Source: Rhizobium sp. RU36D (GTDB taxonomy: Bacteria; Pseudomonadota; Alphaproteobacteria; Rhizobiales; Rhizobiaceae). Taken from it: 64,000 nt of DNA. The notes under the pieces are model-generated. The model saw only the letters and a list, made by a program, of their open reading frames with translations, was not told the DNA's origin and searched no databases. Below, piece by piece: positions 16,755 to 25,023 of the stretch. Location of the stretch: NCBI RefSeq assembly GCF_900176345.1, contig NZ_FWXU01000005.1, positions 124,001 through 188,000 on the forward strand. Direction: 5' to 3'. Positions within the stretch are counted from its first letter, which is position 1. Each line of letters starts with the position of its first letter. A program made the position numbers and the translations under genes.

Positions 16755-18329
16755 TCACTGCTTCTTTTCGATGTTCCAGTAGACCTGCAGCGGGCTTTCG
16801 ATCATGCCGGAGAGAGACTTGCTCCATCCCGATACGCCGTAATACTGGCCCATCGGAATGAAGGTGACGATCTCGTTGGCCCGTTCCTGGATCTTCACGG
16901 CAGCCTCTTTGCGCGAAGCCTGATCACCGGAGAGAAGGAACGCCTTCCAACGAGCCTGCAATTCCTCATCGCAAGGCCAGCCGACAAAAGCCTTCTCACA
17001 CGCCCCGGTCACATAGGGGTTCGTGAGGGGATCCATCATGGCATCGCCGCCAAAGGCCGTCAGGAACATGTTCCAGCCGCCTTCTGCCGGAGTGCCCTTG
17101 TTGTTGCGACGGGAGAACATGGTGGCAAGGTCCATCTGCCGATCATCGACCGTGAAACCTGCGTTGCGAAGCGCCTGCACGAGAACCGTGCCCATGTCGC
17201 GCTGGAACACCTGGTCGGTGGGATGCAGGAAGGTGATCGGCGTTCCGTCATAGCCGGCTTCCTTCAACAGAGCCTTGGCCTTTTCGGGATCGGACTTCAT
17301 GTAGCGATCGCTGTTCACGTCGGTCTCGTATGGCGCTCCGCACATGAAGATAGCAGCGCAAAGCTTGTAGAGGTCGGTGCGATCACCCAGCAGTGTCGCC
17401 ATGAAATCCTGCTGGTTCAGAGCCAGTTGCACCGCCTGGCGGACCTTTATGTTGTCAAGCGGCGGTTGGGTATGGTTGAGAACGATCTGCAGGCTCTTGC
17501 CCAGAAGCGGCTTGGTCGAGACCGTGAACTCTTCCTCGCCTTCAACAAGGGCGAGCTGATCATAGGGGACTTCGGTGACGAAGTCGATTTCGCCGGCGAG
17601 GAGTGCATTCAGCGCGCTGGTATCATCGGGAATGGTGATGCGCTCGATCCGGTCAACTTTCGCCACTTTTCCGCCCGCCAGATTGCTTGGCGGCTCGGCG
17701 CGCGGCACGTAGTCGGCGAATTTCTCGACCACGAATTTCACGCCCGGCTGCCACTCGACCAGCTTGAACGGACCGGACCCAACGAGTTCCGGCAGCTTTT
17801 CGCCGATCGGTGTCTTGGCGATGCGCTCCGGCATGATGAAGAGCGGATAGGCCGTCATGCGGCCGAGCCCGTTGAGAAGCTGCGAGAAGGGCTCCTTCAG
17901 GCTGATACGGAACGAGGTCTCGCCGGTCGCTTCGATCTTGTCGAGGCGCTTGGCAATTTCCTGGCCGAGGCTGTCCTTGCCCATCCAGCGATTGACGGAT
18001 GCGATGACATCGGCAGCCTTGACCGGCGCGCCGTCATGGAACTTCAGGCCGCCGCGCAATGTGAAGTCATAGACTTTGCCATCGGCGCTGGTCGTGAAGG
18101 TATCGACCATCTGAGGCTTGACCTCGAAATTGGCGTCCATGGCAAACAGCGTATCCCACAACAGATAGGACATGTCGCGCATCGGGTAGTTGGTGCTCAG
18201 CAGTGGATCCATCTGCTGAATGTCGCCGACGTCTCTGAGGCGCAGGACACTCTCAGCGTGAGCGGCCATAGCCATACCCATCGACAGCACAGTGGCTGCC
18301 GTCAGTGTTTTCATGAGCTTAGATATCAT
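16755..18329 (-). CDS. dppA: Periplasmic solute-binding protein, family 5
   Basis: A 524-residue extracytoplasmic binding protein of the dipeptide/nickel family (SBP_bac_5). The signal peptide covers about residues 1-30 and ends MAMAAHA. Then come the family segments TFTTSADGKVYDFTLRGGLK and FHDGAPVKAADVIASVNRWM. The start at 18329 is preferred over an upstream frame because GGGAGGAG lies 8 bp before it. It captures the solute for DppBCDF. The gene is divergent from a GntR/FCD regulator over 142 bp containing a 14-bp palindrome. The ligand is unknown; the link to matAB and an SGNH hydrolase hints at an acylated compound rather than a peptide. Confidence 0.86.
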   Translation of the reverse strand: MISKLMKTLTAATVLSMGMAMAAHAESVLRLRDVGDIQQMDPLLSTNYPMRDMSYLLWDTLFAMDANFEVKPQMVDTFTTSADGKVYDFTLRGGLKFHDGAPVKAADVIASVNRWMGKDSLGQEIAKRLDKIEATGETSFRISLKEPFSQLLNGLGRMTAYPLFIMPERIAKTPIGEKLPELVGSGPFKLVEWQPGVKFVVEKFADYVPRAEPPSNLAGGKVAKVDRIERITIPDDTSALNALLAGEIDFVTEVPYDQLALVEGEEEFTVSTKPLLGKSLQIVLNHTQPPLDNIKVRQAVQLALNQQDFMATLLGDRTDLYKLCAAIFMCGAPYETDVNSDRYMKSDPEKAKALLKEAGYDGTPITFLHPTDQVFQRDMGTVLVQALRNAGFTVDDRQMDLATMFSRRNNKGTPAEGGWNMFLTAFGGDAMMDPLTNPYVTGACEKAFVGWPCDEELQARWKAFLLSGDQASRKEAAVKIQERANEIVTFIPMGQYYGVSGWSKSLSGMIESPLQVYWNIEKKQ

Positions 18330-18396
18330 TTTCAACTCCTCCCAAAACTCCAGTTGGCTGGGTTGTCCAGCCGATTGCATGCGATAGAAAGTCAAT

Positions 18397-18412
18397 GCTA
18401 GAATTAGCTAGC
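18397..18412. promoter_or_regulatory. Short inverted repeat upstream of dppA
   Basis: GCTAG and CTAGC flank six bases, 67 bp upstream of the dppA start. It could be part of the promoter or a second operator half. Function is uncertain. Confidence 0.3.
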
Positions 18413-18436
18413 CCATATCGCGTACAATTGTCAATC

Positions 18437-18450
18437 TCGTGTATACACGA
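18437..18450. promoter_or_regulatory. 14-bp palindromic operator candidate for the GntR regulator
   Basis: TCGTGTATACACGA is a perfect palindrome, 22 bp before the GntR start and 107 bp before the divergent dppA start. FCD-type GntR regulators commonly bind such sites with a GTATAC core, and the MatR operator of rhizobia as I recall it shares TGTATACA. It probably controls both divergent genes. Confidence 0.6.
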
Positions 18451-18471
18451 AACATGCTTAGGTATGCTTAC

Positions 18472-19128
18472 ATGAATATAGCCTCAAATACCGCCCCGTC
18501 GCTGCGTGACCGCATCGAGGAGGCTATCGTCTCAGGAACATTGCGACCGGGAGATCGGTTGGAAGAGCAAAGCCTTGCTGAAACCTACGGGGTTTCACGC
18601 ACACCCGTGCGCGAGGCGCTCAGGCAGTTGCAGGAGGCCGGCCTTGTTGAAATCAAGCCGCGTCGCGGTGCTGCCGTGACCGTGGTCGGACCGGCGGAGC
18701 TCATTCACATGTTCGAGGTGATGGGTGGACTAGAGGCCATGGCGGGGCGGCTTGCGGCACGCCGTCTCGACGAAGCATGCAAACGAGAGTTGCTCTCTTG
18801 TCATGAAGCCTGCCGCGCCGCCGTAACGCAGGGATCAGACGCCTACTACTACGAAAACGAGCGGTTCCACATGGCCATCTATCGGGCGAGCGGCAATCCG
18901 TTTCTGGAAGAGCAGGCTCGCGCACTCCATCGACGCCTGAAGCCCTATCGTCGCATTCAGTTACGCTCGCTCAACCGCATCGAGCAATCATTTGCCGAGC
19001 ACGACAAGATCGTGAAGGCAATCATCAGCGGCCATGCAACCGAGGCGGAACAGGCGCTGTGGGATCACATCACAATCCAGGCGGATCGTTTTCACGACTT
19101 CCTCGCGGGTCTGGCACGCGACCAATAA
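18472..19128 (+). CDS. GntR-family regulator with FCD domain
   Basis: A 218-residue FadR/VanR-type regulator. Residues about 10-75 are the winged helix (LRDRIEEAIVSGTLRPGDRL, then YGVSRTPVREALRQLQEAGL). Residues about 85-215 form the all-helical FCD ligand domain, with metal-ligand-like residues in ENERFHMAIYRASGN and RSLNRIEQSFAEHDKIVKAI. It is divergent from the dpp-type transporter operon, with a palindrome between them. The ATG at 18472 is preferred to one at 18439, which would lie inside the palindrome. It may be a MatR-like regulator controlling the transporter and perhaps matAB, but identity is not established. Confidence 0.82.
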   Translation: MNIASNTAPSLRDRIEEAIVSGTLRPGDRLEEQSLAETYGVSRTPVREALRQLQEAGLVEIKPRRGAAVTVVGPAELIHMFEVMGGLEAMAGRLAARRLDEACKRELLSCHEACRAAVTQGSDAYYYENERFHMAIYRASGNPFLEEQARALHRRLKPYRRIQLRSLNRIEQSFAEHDKIVKAIISGHATEAEQALWDHITIQADRFHDFLAGLARDQ

Positions 19129-19601
19129 ATGGCAGGTGTGCGCTCTTGGAGACAATCGAACCATCCACGTGATGGTACGATAGCTTACCTACCAAGGACA
19201 GCTAGAGTCGGTGCAATTTTCTTGCTTTCAGGAATGGCTGGTATGGCGACGGCTGGGTCGATCTGTTGATGAGCCGTCGCGCTGATGGCCGCTACCAAGA
19301 GTTCCGACCAGCATCGCTCTTGTCCAAGGTCGTAGCGGCAAAAGGTATTTATACTTGCTCCCTGGCAAAGGTGAGAGCAGTTCAACTCGGCCGGCGCTTG
19401 TCTGCAAGATCTGACGCGGCGCACCGAACGCCGTGTGACCTTATCATTGAAGCCGTTGTCGGCCGCTATGCGTATCCCGTTGGCGGCGCCATCTGGGCCT
19501 GGAATGAAACGCATGTCGAGACCAGGCCGATAACTGAAGTCGGGGAGCATCGAGAGCGGGTCGGTTACGCGCTCAAGATATGGAGACCGATATCACCTGG
19601 C
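19129..19601. other. Intergenic region without a supported gene
   Basis: These 473 bp lie between the ends of the GntR gene and the fmdB gene. Open frames on both strands (for example 19266-19646 plus and 19185-19550 minus) have no ribosome site, no domain signature and atypical composition. It could be a decayed gene or simply spacer; I see no repeat or clear terminator in it. Confidence 0.55.
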
Positions 19602-19934
19602 TCAATGACTGATCATCCACGGTCTCGACGAAGGAAATGTTTTTGATCCGTCGGCACGATAGATGGCCTTGGAGGGCTTGCTGCCGCTGCAGCAGGAGCA
19701 GCCCGGGCCGTGGCCGAGGGATTTCGAGGTTTTCGGTGCGTGGGCCGAGCGTTCATTGGTGGCGATCGCCTTGCGTGTTGCGCCGTCCAAAATGGCGAAG
19801 AACGGCGTGGTAAAGAAGGCGCGGGGGGACATTGTCCCGCATGCGGGGCAGGCGCAGGGCTCCGCCGACTGTGCCATCGGCCGCGTTTCGCTGAAGCCTC
19901 CGCATTCAGGGCAGTTGTAGTCGTAGTTCGGCAT
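19602..19934 (-). CDS. fmdB: FmdB-type zinc ribbon protein
   Basis: A 110-residue protein opening MPNYDYNCPECGGFSETRPM with a second CPACG pair at about residues 29-33, the FmdB/CxxC_CxxC_SSSS zinc ribbon. A later CSCCSG cluster near residue 80 adds three cysteines. FmdB was named as a putative regulator of formamidase; its action is not well understood. It lies 70 bp downstream of fmdA and is the last gene of the urt-fmd operon. The context, fmdA next door, supports the symbol. Confidence 0.85.
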   Translation of the reverse strand: MPNYDYNCPECGGFSETRPMAQSAEPCACPACGTMSPRAFFTTPFFAILDGATRKAIATNERSAHAPKTSKSLGHGPGCSCCSGSKPSKAIYRADGSKTFPSSRPWMISH

Positions 19935-20004
19935 GGATGATCACCTTGTGATAGGACGTATGCGAGGTGATAGGGCGGAGACGCTTCTCCGCCCCGGCTC
20001 CTCG

Positions 20005-21234
20005 TCACAGATCGGGGGCGAGCGGGATATCGATCGAGCCGTCGAGAAACTTCTTCGGCCCTTCGGCCCCTGGCGTCATGTCGAATTCGAAGATGTCGAG
20101 CGGCAGCCACAGCGTCGCGCAGGCATTGGGGATGTCGACCACGCCGGAAATGTGCCCCTGCACAGGCGCAGTCCCGAGGATCGCATAGGCCTGGGCTCGG
20201 GTATAACCGAACTTCGTCATGTATTCGATCGCGTTGAGGCAGGCCTGCCGATAGGCGATGTGGACATCGAGATAGTGCTGCTTGCCGCCTTCATCGACGG
20301 AGATGCCTTCGAAAATCAGGTAGTCGTCGTATTTGGGGGTGATCGGCGAAGGCTTGAAGATGGGGTTCTTGATACCGTATTTGGCCATGCCGCCCTTGAT
20401 CAGGCTGACCTTCAGATGGAGCCAGCCGGCCATTTCGATGGCACCGCAGAAGGTGATTTCGCCATCGCCCTGGCTGAAGTGCAGGTCGCCCATGGAGAGG
20501 CCGGCACCATCGACATAAACAGGGAAATAGATCTTGGATCCGCGCGACAGATCCTTGATGTCGCAATTGCCACCGTGCTCGCGGGGCGGAACCGTGCGTG
20601 CGCCCTCGGCGGCAGCCTTGTCCCGCGCCTCTCCCTTCAACTGGCCCATATGCGCCGATTTTGTGTTCGGCAGTTCGCAAAGCGGCGGAACGCGCGTTGG
20701 ATTGGTGGCCTTCAGCGCCTTTTCGCGCTCGTTCCACATGTCGAGCATCTTGCGATCTGGCAGGCAGCCGATCAGGCCGGGATGGATGAGGCCCGCATAT
20801 TTCACGCCGGGAACATGGCGGGATGACGTGAACATGCCATGGAAATCCCAGATGGATTTCTGTGCCTGCGGGAAATGCTCCGTCAGGAAGCCGCCGCCAT
20901 TCTGCTTGGAAAAGAAGCCGTTGAAGCCCCAGAGCGAGTCCTGCTTGGCGCCGATGTCGAGGATGTCGACCACCAGCAGGTCGCCCGGCTCGGCACCCTT
21001 CACGCCGATCGGACCGGAGAGATAGTGTACCTGCTCAAGCTCGACGTCGCGGACGTCGGACGCGTCATTGTCGTTCTTGATCTGGCCGCCGGTCCAATCA
21101 TAGGTCTCGATCTTGAAATCGTCACCCGGCTCCACCCAGACCGCCATCGGAATGTCGGGATGCCAGCGGTTGTGGATCTTCTCGTTGGTATGCGGCGAGG
21201 TGCTAAGGTCCACCTCGATCAATGTTTCCGTCAT
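20005..21234 (-). CDS. fmdA: Formamidase
   Basis: A 409-residue acetamidase/formamidase family enzyme, close in length to the described Methylophilus FmdA (about 407). It hydrolyses formamide, and more slowly other short amides, to ammonia and the acid. Recognisable parts are NRWHPDIPMAVWVEPGDDFK, GHISGVVDIPNACATLWLPL and REHGGNCDIKDLSRGSKIYF. A GGAG ribosome site precedes the ATG at 21234. It follows urtE by 47 bp on the same strand, so amide uptake and hydrolysis are encoded together. Confidence 0.93.
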   Translation of the reverse strand: MTETLIEVDLSTSPHTNEKIHNRWHPDIPMAVWVEPGDDFKIETYDWTGGQIKNDNDASDVRDVELEQVHYLSGPIGVKGAEPGDLLVVDILDIGAKQDSLWGFNGFFSKQNGGGFLTEHFPQAQKSIWDFHGMFTSSRHVPGVKYAGLIHPGLIGCLPDRKMLDMWNEREKALKATNPTRVPPLCELPNTKSAHMGQLKGEARDKAAAEGARTVPPREHGGNCDIKDLSRGSKIYFPVYVDGAGLSMGDLHFSQGDGEITFCGAIEMAGWLHLKVSLIKGGMAKYGIKNPIFKPSPITPKYDDYLIFEGISVDEGGKQHYLDVHIAYRQACLNAIEYMTKFGYTRAQAYAILGTAPVQGHISGVVDIPNACATLWLPLDIFEFDMTPGAEGPKKFLDGSIDIPLAPDL

Positions 21235-21281
21235 CGCAGATACTCCTTCCTTGGTTGTGGCGATTGATGTGTCCGTTGCCG

Positions 21282-21971
21282 TCAGACGGACAGGAAGCTG
21301 GCGACTTTCTGTTCGTCGATGCCCTGGCGTGCACTCTCGTGGACGATCTCGCCCTTCTCGATGACCAGCACGCGGTCGGCCATGTCGAGCGCGAAGCTCA
21401 GCACCTGTTCGGAAACCAGGATCGAAAGGCCCATCTCATCGCGAATGCGGCAAAGCGTCCTGGCCATTTCCTTGATGATGGAGGGCTGAATACCCTCGGT
21501 CGGTTCGTCCAGGAGCAAGACCTTCGGTTTGGAGGCGAGCGCACGGGCGATGGCGAGTTGCTGCTGCTGACCGCCGGAGAGATTGCCGCCCCGGCGGCTC
21601 TTCATCTCAAGCAGGACAGGGAACAGTTCGTAGATGTGATCCGGGACGGAGGTTTCGCCGGTCACCGTGAGCCCCGTCTCAATATTCTCCTTCACCGTCA
21701 TGGCCGAGAAGATCATGCGGCCCTGCGGCACATAGGCGAGGCCGGCGGCGACCCGGCGATAGCTCTCGATGCCCTCCACCTCAGTCCCTCCGATGCGGAT
21801 CACGCCCCTGGTTGAGGGAACGATGCCCATCAGGGACTTCATCAGCGTGGTCTTGCCCATGCCGTTGCGGCCCATGATGGCAACGATCTCGCCCGGTTTG
21901 AGCGCGAAATCCAGTCCGTGGATCACTTCGCTCTGGCCATAGGAAACGTGGAGGTTTTCGACTGCGAGCAT
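21282..21971 (-). CDS. urtE: Urea/short-chain amide ABC transporter ATPase UrtE
   Basis: A 229-residue HAAT-family ATPase (LivF/UrtE type). Walker A is GRNGMGKTT from residue 34, with methionine in the loop typical of UrtE. The signature is LSGGQQQQLAIARAL and Walker B LLLDEPTEGIQP, again UrtE-like. It begins 9 bp after urtD with a GGAG site, and forms an ATPase heterodimer with UrtD. Confidence 0.9.
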   Translation of the reverse strand: MLAVENLHVSYGQSEVIHGLDFALKPGEIVAIMGRNGMGKTTLMKSLMGIVPSTRGVIRIGGTEVEGIESYRRVAAGLAYVPQGRMIFSAMTVKENIETGLTVTGETSVPDHIYELFPVLLEMKSRRGGNLSGGQQQQLAIARALASKPKVLLLDEPTEGIQPSIIKEMARTLCRIRDEMGLSILVSEQVLSFALDMADRVLVIEKGEIVHESARQGIDEQKVASFLSV

Positions 21972-21980
21972 GACGGTCTC

Positions 21981-22736
21981 CTAATGGCCGAGATAGACTT
22001 CAATGACTTTTGGGTCGTTCTTGACGCGCTCCATGGAGCCCTCCGACAGAACCTTGCCCTGGTGCAGGACCGTCACGCGGTGGGCGATGTCCTCGACGAA
22101 CTTCATGTCGTGCTCGATGACGATCACCGACTGGTTGCGGATGATGGTGTTGAGCAGTTCGGCGGTCTTGATGCGTTCGGCCACGCTCATCCCGGCCACC
22201 GGCTCATCCAGCATCAGCAGCTTGGGGCTCTGGATCAGCAGCATGCCGATCTCGAGCCACTGTTTCTGGCCGTGGCTGAGGATCGCCGCTTCCGTGTTCA
22301 GGTGGTCCTTCAGGAAGATCAGTTCCGCGACTTCCTCGACGCGGTTTCTGACCTCTGCGTCCCGACGGAAGAACAGCGCGCCGAAAACATCACGTCCGCG
22401 GGGGAAGGAAAGTTCCAGGTTCTCGAAGACCGTGAGGTCCTCATAGATCGATGGATTCTGGAACTTGCGGCCGACACCGGCATGCACGATTTCATGCTCG
22501 CGCATGCCCGTCAGTTCCTTGCCCTTGAACTGGATGGACCCTTCCGTTGCCTTGGTGCGCCCGCAGATCAGGTCCAGCACCGTGGTCTTGCCGGCGCCGT
22601 TCGGGCCGATGATCACGCGGATCTCGTTTTCGTCGACGTAGAATGAGAGATCGTTGACCGCCTTGAAGCCGTCAAAGGAGACGGTGAGTTTTTCGACGCT
22701 GAGCAGAAAGTCCTTCTGTGGCTCTGTAACCAGCAT
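21981..22736 (-). CDS. urtD: Urea/short-chain amide ABC transporter ATPase UrtD
   Basis: A 251-residue LivG/UrtD-type ATPase. Walker A GPNGAGKTT starts at residue 44, the signature is the UrtD-characteristic LSHGQKQWLEIGM, and Walker B is LLMLDEPVAGMS. A frame continuing back to 22904 overlaps urtC and is rejected; the ATG at 22736 lies 10 bp after the urtC stop. An ATG 5 bp upstream is out of frame. Confidence 0.9.
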   Translation of the reverse strand: MLVTEPQKDFLLSVEKLTVSFDGFKAVNDLSFYVDENEIRVIIGPNGAGKTTVLDLICGRTKATEGSIQFKGKELTGMREHEIVHAGVGRKFQNPSIYEDLTVFENLELSFPRGRDVFGALFFRRDAEVRNRVEEVAELIFLKDHLNTEAAILSHGQKQWLEIGMLLIQSPKLLMLDEPVAGMSVAERIKTAELLNTIIRNQSVIVIEHDMKFVEDIAHRVTVLHQGKVLSEGSMERVKNDPKVIEVYLGH

Positions 22737-22746
22737 GGCATGATCC

Positions 22747-23883
22747 TCAGTTGGCGGAGTTGGACGTGGCGATGACGGTGGGACGCCCGCCCAGCAACCG
22801 TCCGAAGATCGGCTGCAGCATTGGCTCGACGTGGTCGCGGTAAAGGCCGGCAAGTCCGTTGGGGAAGGCCATGACGACGGCGATGAACAGGCCACCCATC
22901 GCAAACAGCCACAGTTCGGGGAAGCTTTCGGAGAAGGATGTCTTCGCGGCGTTGACGATCAGGGCGCCATAGACTGCACCGAACAGTGACAACCGGCCGC
23001 CGACAGCGCAGAAGATGACCATCTCGATCGATGGAACGATCCCGACGAAGGACGGCGACATGAACCCGACCTGCAGCGTGAACATGGCGCCGCCGATGGC
23101 CGAAAGCGCCGCTGCAAAGCAGAAGATGAAGATCTTGAAGCTGGCGACGTCATAGCCGGAAAAGCGAACCCGGTCTTCCCGGTCGCGCATGGCGACGAGC
23201 AGCCTGCCGAACTTGGAGATGCGCACGGCCTGCGCCAAAAGCAGGCAGCCAAGCAGCAGGACAGCGTTAACGAAGTAGAGGATGACCTTGGCCTCGTCCG
23301 TGCGGATGTCCCAGCCGAGCATGGTCCTGAGATCGGTGATGCCATTGACGCCGCCGGTATAGCCTTGCTGGCCGATGATCAGGATCGTCAGGATCGCTGC
23401 GATGGCCTGGGTGATGATGGCGAAGTAGACGCCGCCCACGCGCCGCTTGAACATTGCCGCGCCAATGATGAAGGCGAAGATCGAGGGTATGGCGATGATG
23501 GCGATCAGGGTGAAGGTCAGCGAGTGGAATGGCTGCCACCAGAAGGGTAGTTCCGTAAGCTGGTTCCAGTCCATGAAGTCGGGAATGCCAGGTGTTGACT
23601 GGATCTTGGTCGCCTCTGGCGTGGAGGCTTCCAGTTTCAGGAACATCGCCATGCAGTAGCCGCCGAGCCCGAAGAATATGCCCTGGCCGAGCGAGAGAAT
23701 GCCGCCCGTTCCCCAGCAGAGCACCAGTCCCAGCGCCACGAAGGCATAGGTGAGGTATTTGCCGACGAGATTGAGGCGGAAGACATCGACGCTCATGGGC
23801 ATGACGACCAGGATCAGGGCCGCGAGGATGGCGAAGGCGATCCAGCCCTGCCGGTTGAAGAGAAGGCTTTCGGTTTTCATCAT
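22747..23883 (-). CDS. urtC: Urea/short-chain amide ABC permease UrtC
   Basis: A 378-residue LivM-like permease with about 9-10 hydrophobic segments. The segment LCWGTGGILSLGQGIFFGLG is the family hallmark, and RDREDRVRFSGYDVASFKIF forms the ATPase-contact loop. The starting MMKTESLLF gives two adjacent possible ATGs. It lies 8 bp after urtB. Longer frames back to 24174 overlap urtB and are rejected. Confidence 0.9.
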   Translation of the reverse strand: MMKTESLLFNRQGWIAFAILAALILVVMPMSVDVFRLNLVGKYLTYAFVALGLVLCWGTGGILSLGQGIFFGLGGYCMAMFLKLEASTPEATKIQSTPGIPDFMDWNQLTELPFWWQPFHSLTFTLIAIIAIPSIFAFIIGAAMFKRRVGGVYFAIITQAIAAILTILIIGQQGYTGGVNGITDLRTMLGWDIRTDEAKVILYFVNAVLLLGCLLLAQAVRISKFGRLLVAMRDREDRVRFSGYDVASFKIFIFCFAAALSAIGGAMFTLQVGFMSPSFVGIVPSIEMVIFCAVGGRLSLFGAVYGALIVNAAKTSFSESFPELWLFAMGGLFIAVVMAFPNGLAGLYRDHVEPMLQPIFGRLLGGRPTVIATSNSAN

Positions 23884-23891
23884 CGGTTTCC

Positions 23892-24821
23892 TCAGCGACG
23901 GATGTTGAGCGTGAACAGGCCCTGCGGGCGCAGCATCAGGATGCCGACCACGGTGAGCAGCGTGAGCACCTTGGCCATCGATCCACTCATGAAGAATTCC
24001 ATGGTCGACTGGGCCTGGCTGATGGTGAAGGCGGACGCGATGGTGCCGATGAGGCTGCCCGCGCCGCCGAACACCACCACGAGGAAGGTATCGACGATGT
24101 AGAGCTGGCCGGCCGTCGGACCGGTGGAGCCGATCATCGTGAAGGCCGACCCGGCAATGCCGGCAATGCCGCAACCCAGGCCGAAGGTCAGGCGGTCGAC
24201 GCGCTTGGTATTGATGCCGACCGCGCCGGCCATCACCCGGTTCTGCAACACGGCGCGCACCTGCTTGCCCCAGGCCGAGCGGAACAGGATGAAATAGACG
24301 GCGAAGGAGACCAGCAGTGTCAGTGCCATCACGAAGAGACCGTTGATCGGGATCTCGATCATATCGGTGAGCGCAATCGAACCCATCATCCAGTCCGGCA
24401 GGGTGACGCCCACTTCACGGGCACCGAACACCGAGCGATAAAGCTGCTGCAAAATCAGCGACAGACCCCAGGTGGCGAGCAAGGTGTCGAGCGGCCTTCG
24501 GTAGAGGAACCGGATCATGCCCCACTCCACCAGCACACCGAGGCCGAAGGCCGTGACGAAGGCGATCGCCATGGCAATGAAGAAGTAGATCGGAAAGAGG
24601 AAGGGCACATATTCTGTGACGATATGCGAGCACAGATAGGTCATGTAGGCGCCGAGGATCATGAACTCGCCATGCGCCATATTGATCACGCCCATCTGCC
24701 CGAAGATGATCGCCAGGCCCAGCGCCATCAGGACAAAGACGGAGAAGAGGCTGAGGCCTGCAAAGCCCTGCATGGCCAGGATCGAAGTGAATTCGCCAAT
24801 CGTATAGTCGCCAATCATCAT
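23892..24821 (-). CDS. urtB: Urea/short-chain amide ABC permease UrtB
   Basis: A 309-residue LivH-like permease with about 8 membrane segments. The first half carries MALGLAIIFGQMGVINMAHG, the UrtB hallmark, and the second half has the contact loop QVRAVLQNRVMAGAVGINTK. It is separated from the binding-protein gene urtA by 202 bp that contain a palindromic mosaic repeat, so it may be transcribed at a lower level than urtA. Confidence 0.9.
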   Translation of the reverse strand: MMIGDYTIGEFTSILAMQGFAGLSLFSVFVLMALGLAIIFGQMGVINMAHGEFMILGAYMTYLCSHIVTEYVPFLFPIYFFIAMAIAFVTAFGLGVLVEWGMIRFLYRRPLDTLLATWGLSLILQQLYRSVFGAREVGVTLPDWMMGSIALTDMIEIPINGLFVMALTLLVSFAVYFILFRSAWGKQVRAVLQNRVMAGAVGINTKRVDRLTFGLGCGIAGIAGSAFTMIGSTGPTAGQLYIVDTFLVVVFGGAGSLIGTIASAFTISQAQSTMEFFMSGSMAKVLTLLTVVGILMLRPQGLFTLNIRR

Positions 24822-24880
24822 GGCCTCGCGTGCTGGAAGCTGGTGTCTTCTGGTCGGACGGAAGAAAAGGCGCTGCCCTG

Positions 24881-24995
24881 GCTAGAGCCGGATGATTTTA
24901 GGTCGGATCGACCTAAAATCTGAATCCGCTCTAGCTTCAAATAGTAGGGCATGATGTGGACCGAAAACCGCGTCCACTTTTCGGCATCATGCCCC
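24881..24995. repeat. Rhizobial palindromic intergenic mosaic repeat
   Basis: Two adjacent hairpins. The first has 11-bp perfect arms GATTTTAGGTC / GACCTAAAATC (24894-24904 and 24910-24920) extended by near-perfect outer arms GCTAGAGCCGGAT / ATCCGCTCTAGC. The second has arms GGGCATGATG / CATCATGCCC (24947-24956 and 24985-24994) around an AAAACCGCGTCCACTTTT core. Such elements are dispersed in Rhizobiaceae genomes. Here it lies between urtA and urtB inside the operon. Confidence 0.75.
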
Positions 24996-25023
24996 GGGGG
25001 CAGGGCAGCGCGTCAGGCGAGGC

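Noticed and set aside
16752-18401. 549-codon open frame on the plus strand opposite the dppA-type gene
   Set aside because: Exactly mirrors the binding-protein gene and has no signal, domain or ribosome site of its own.
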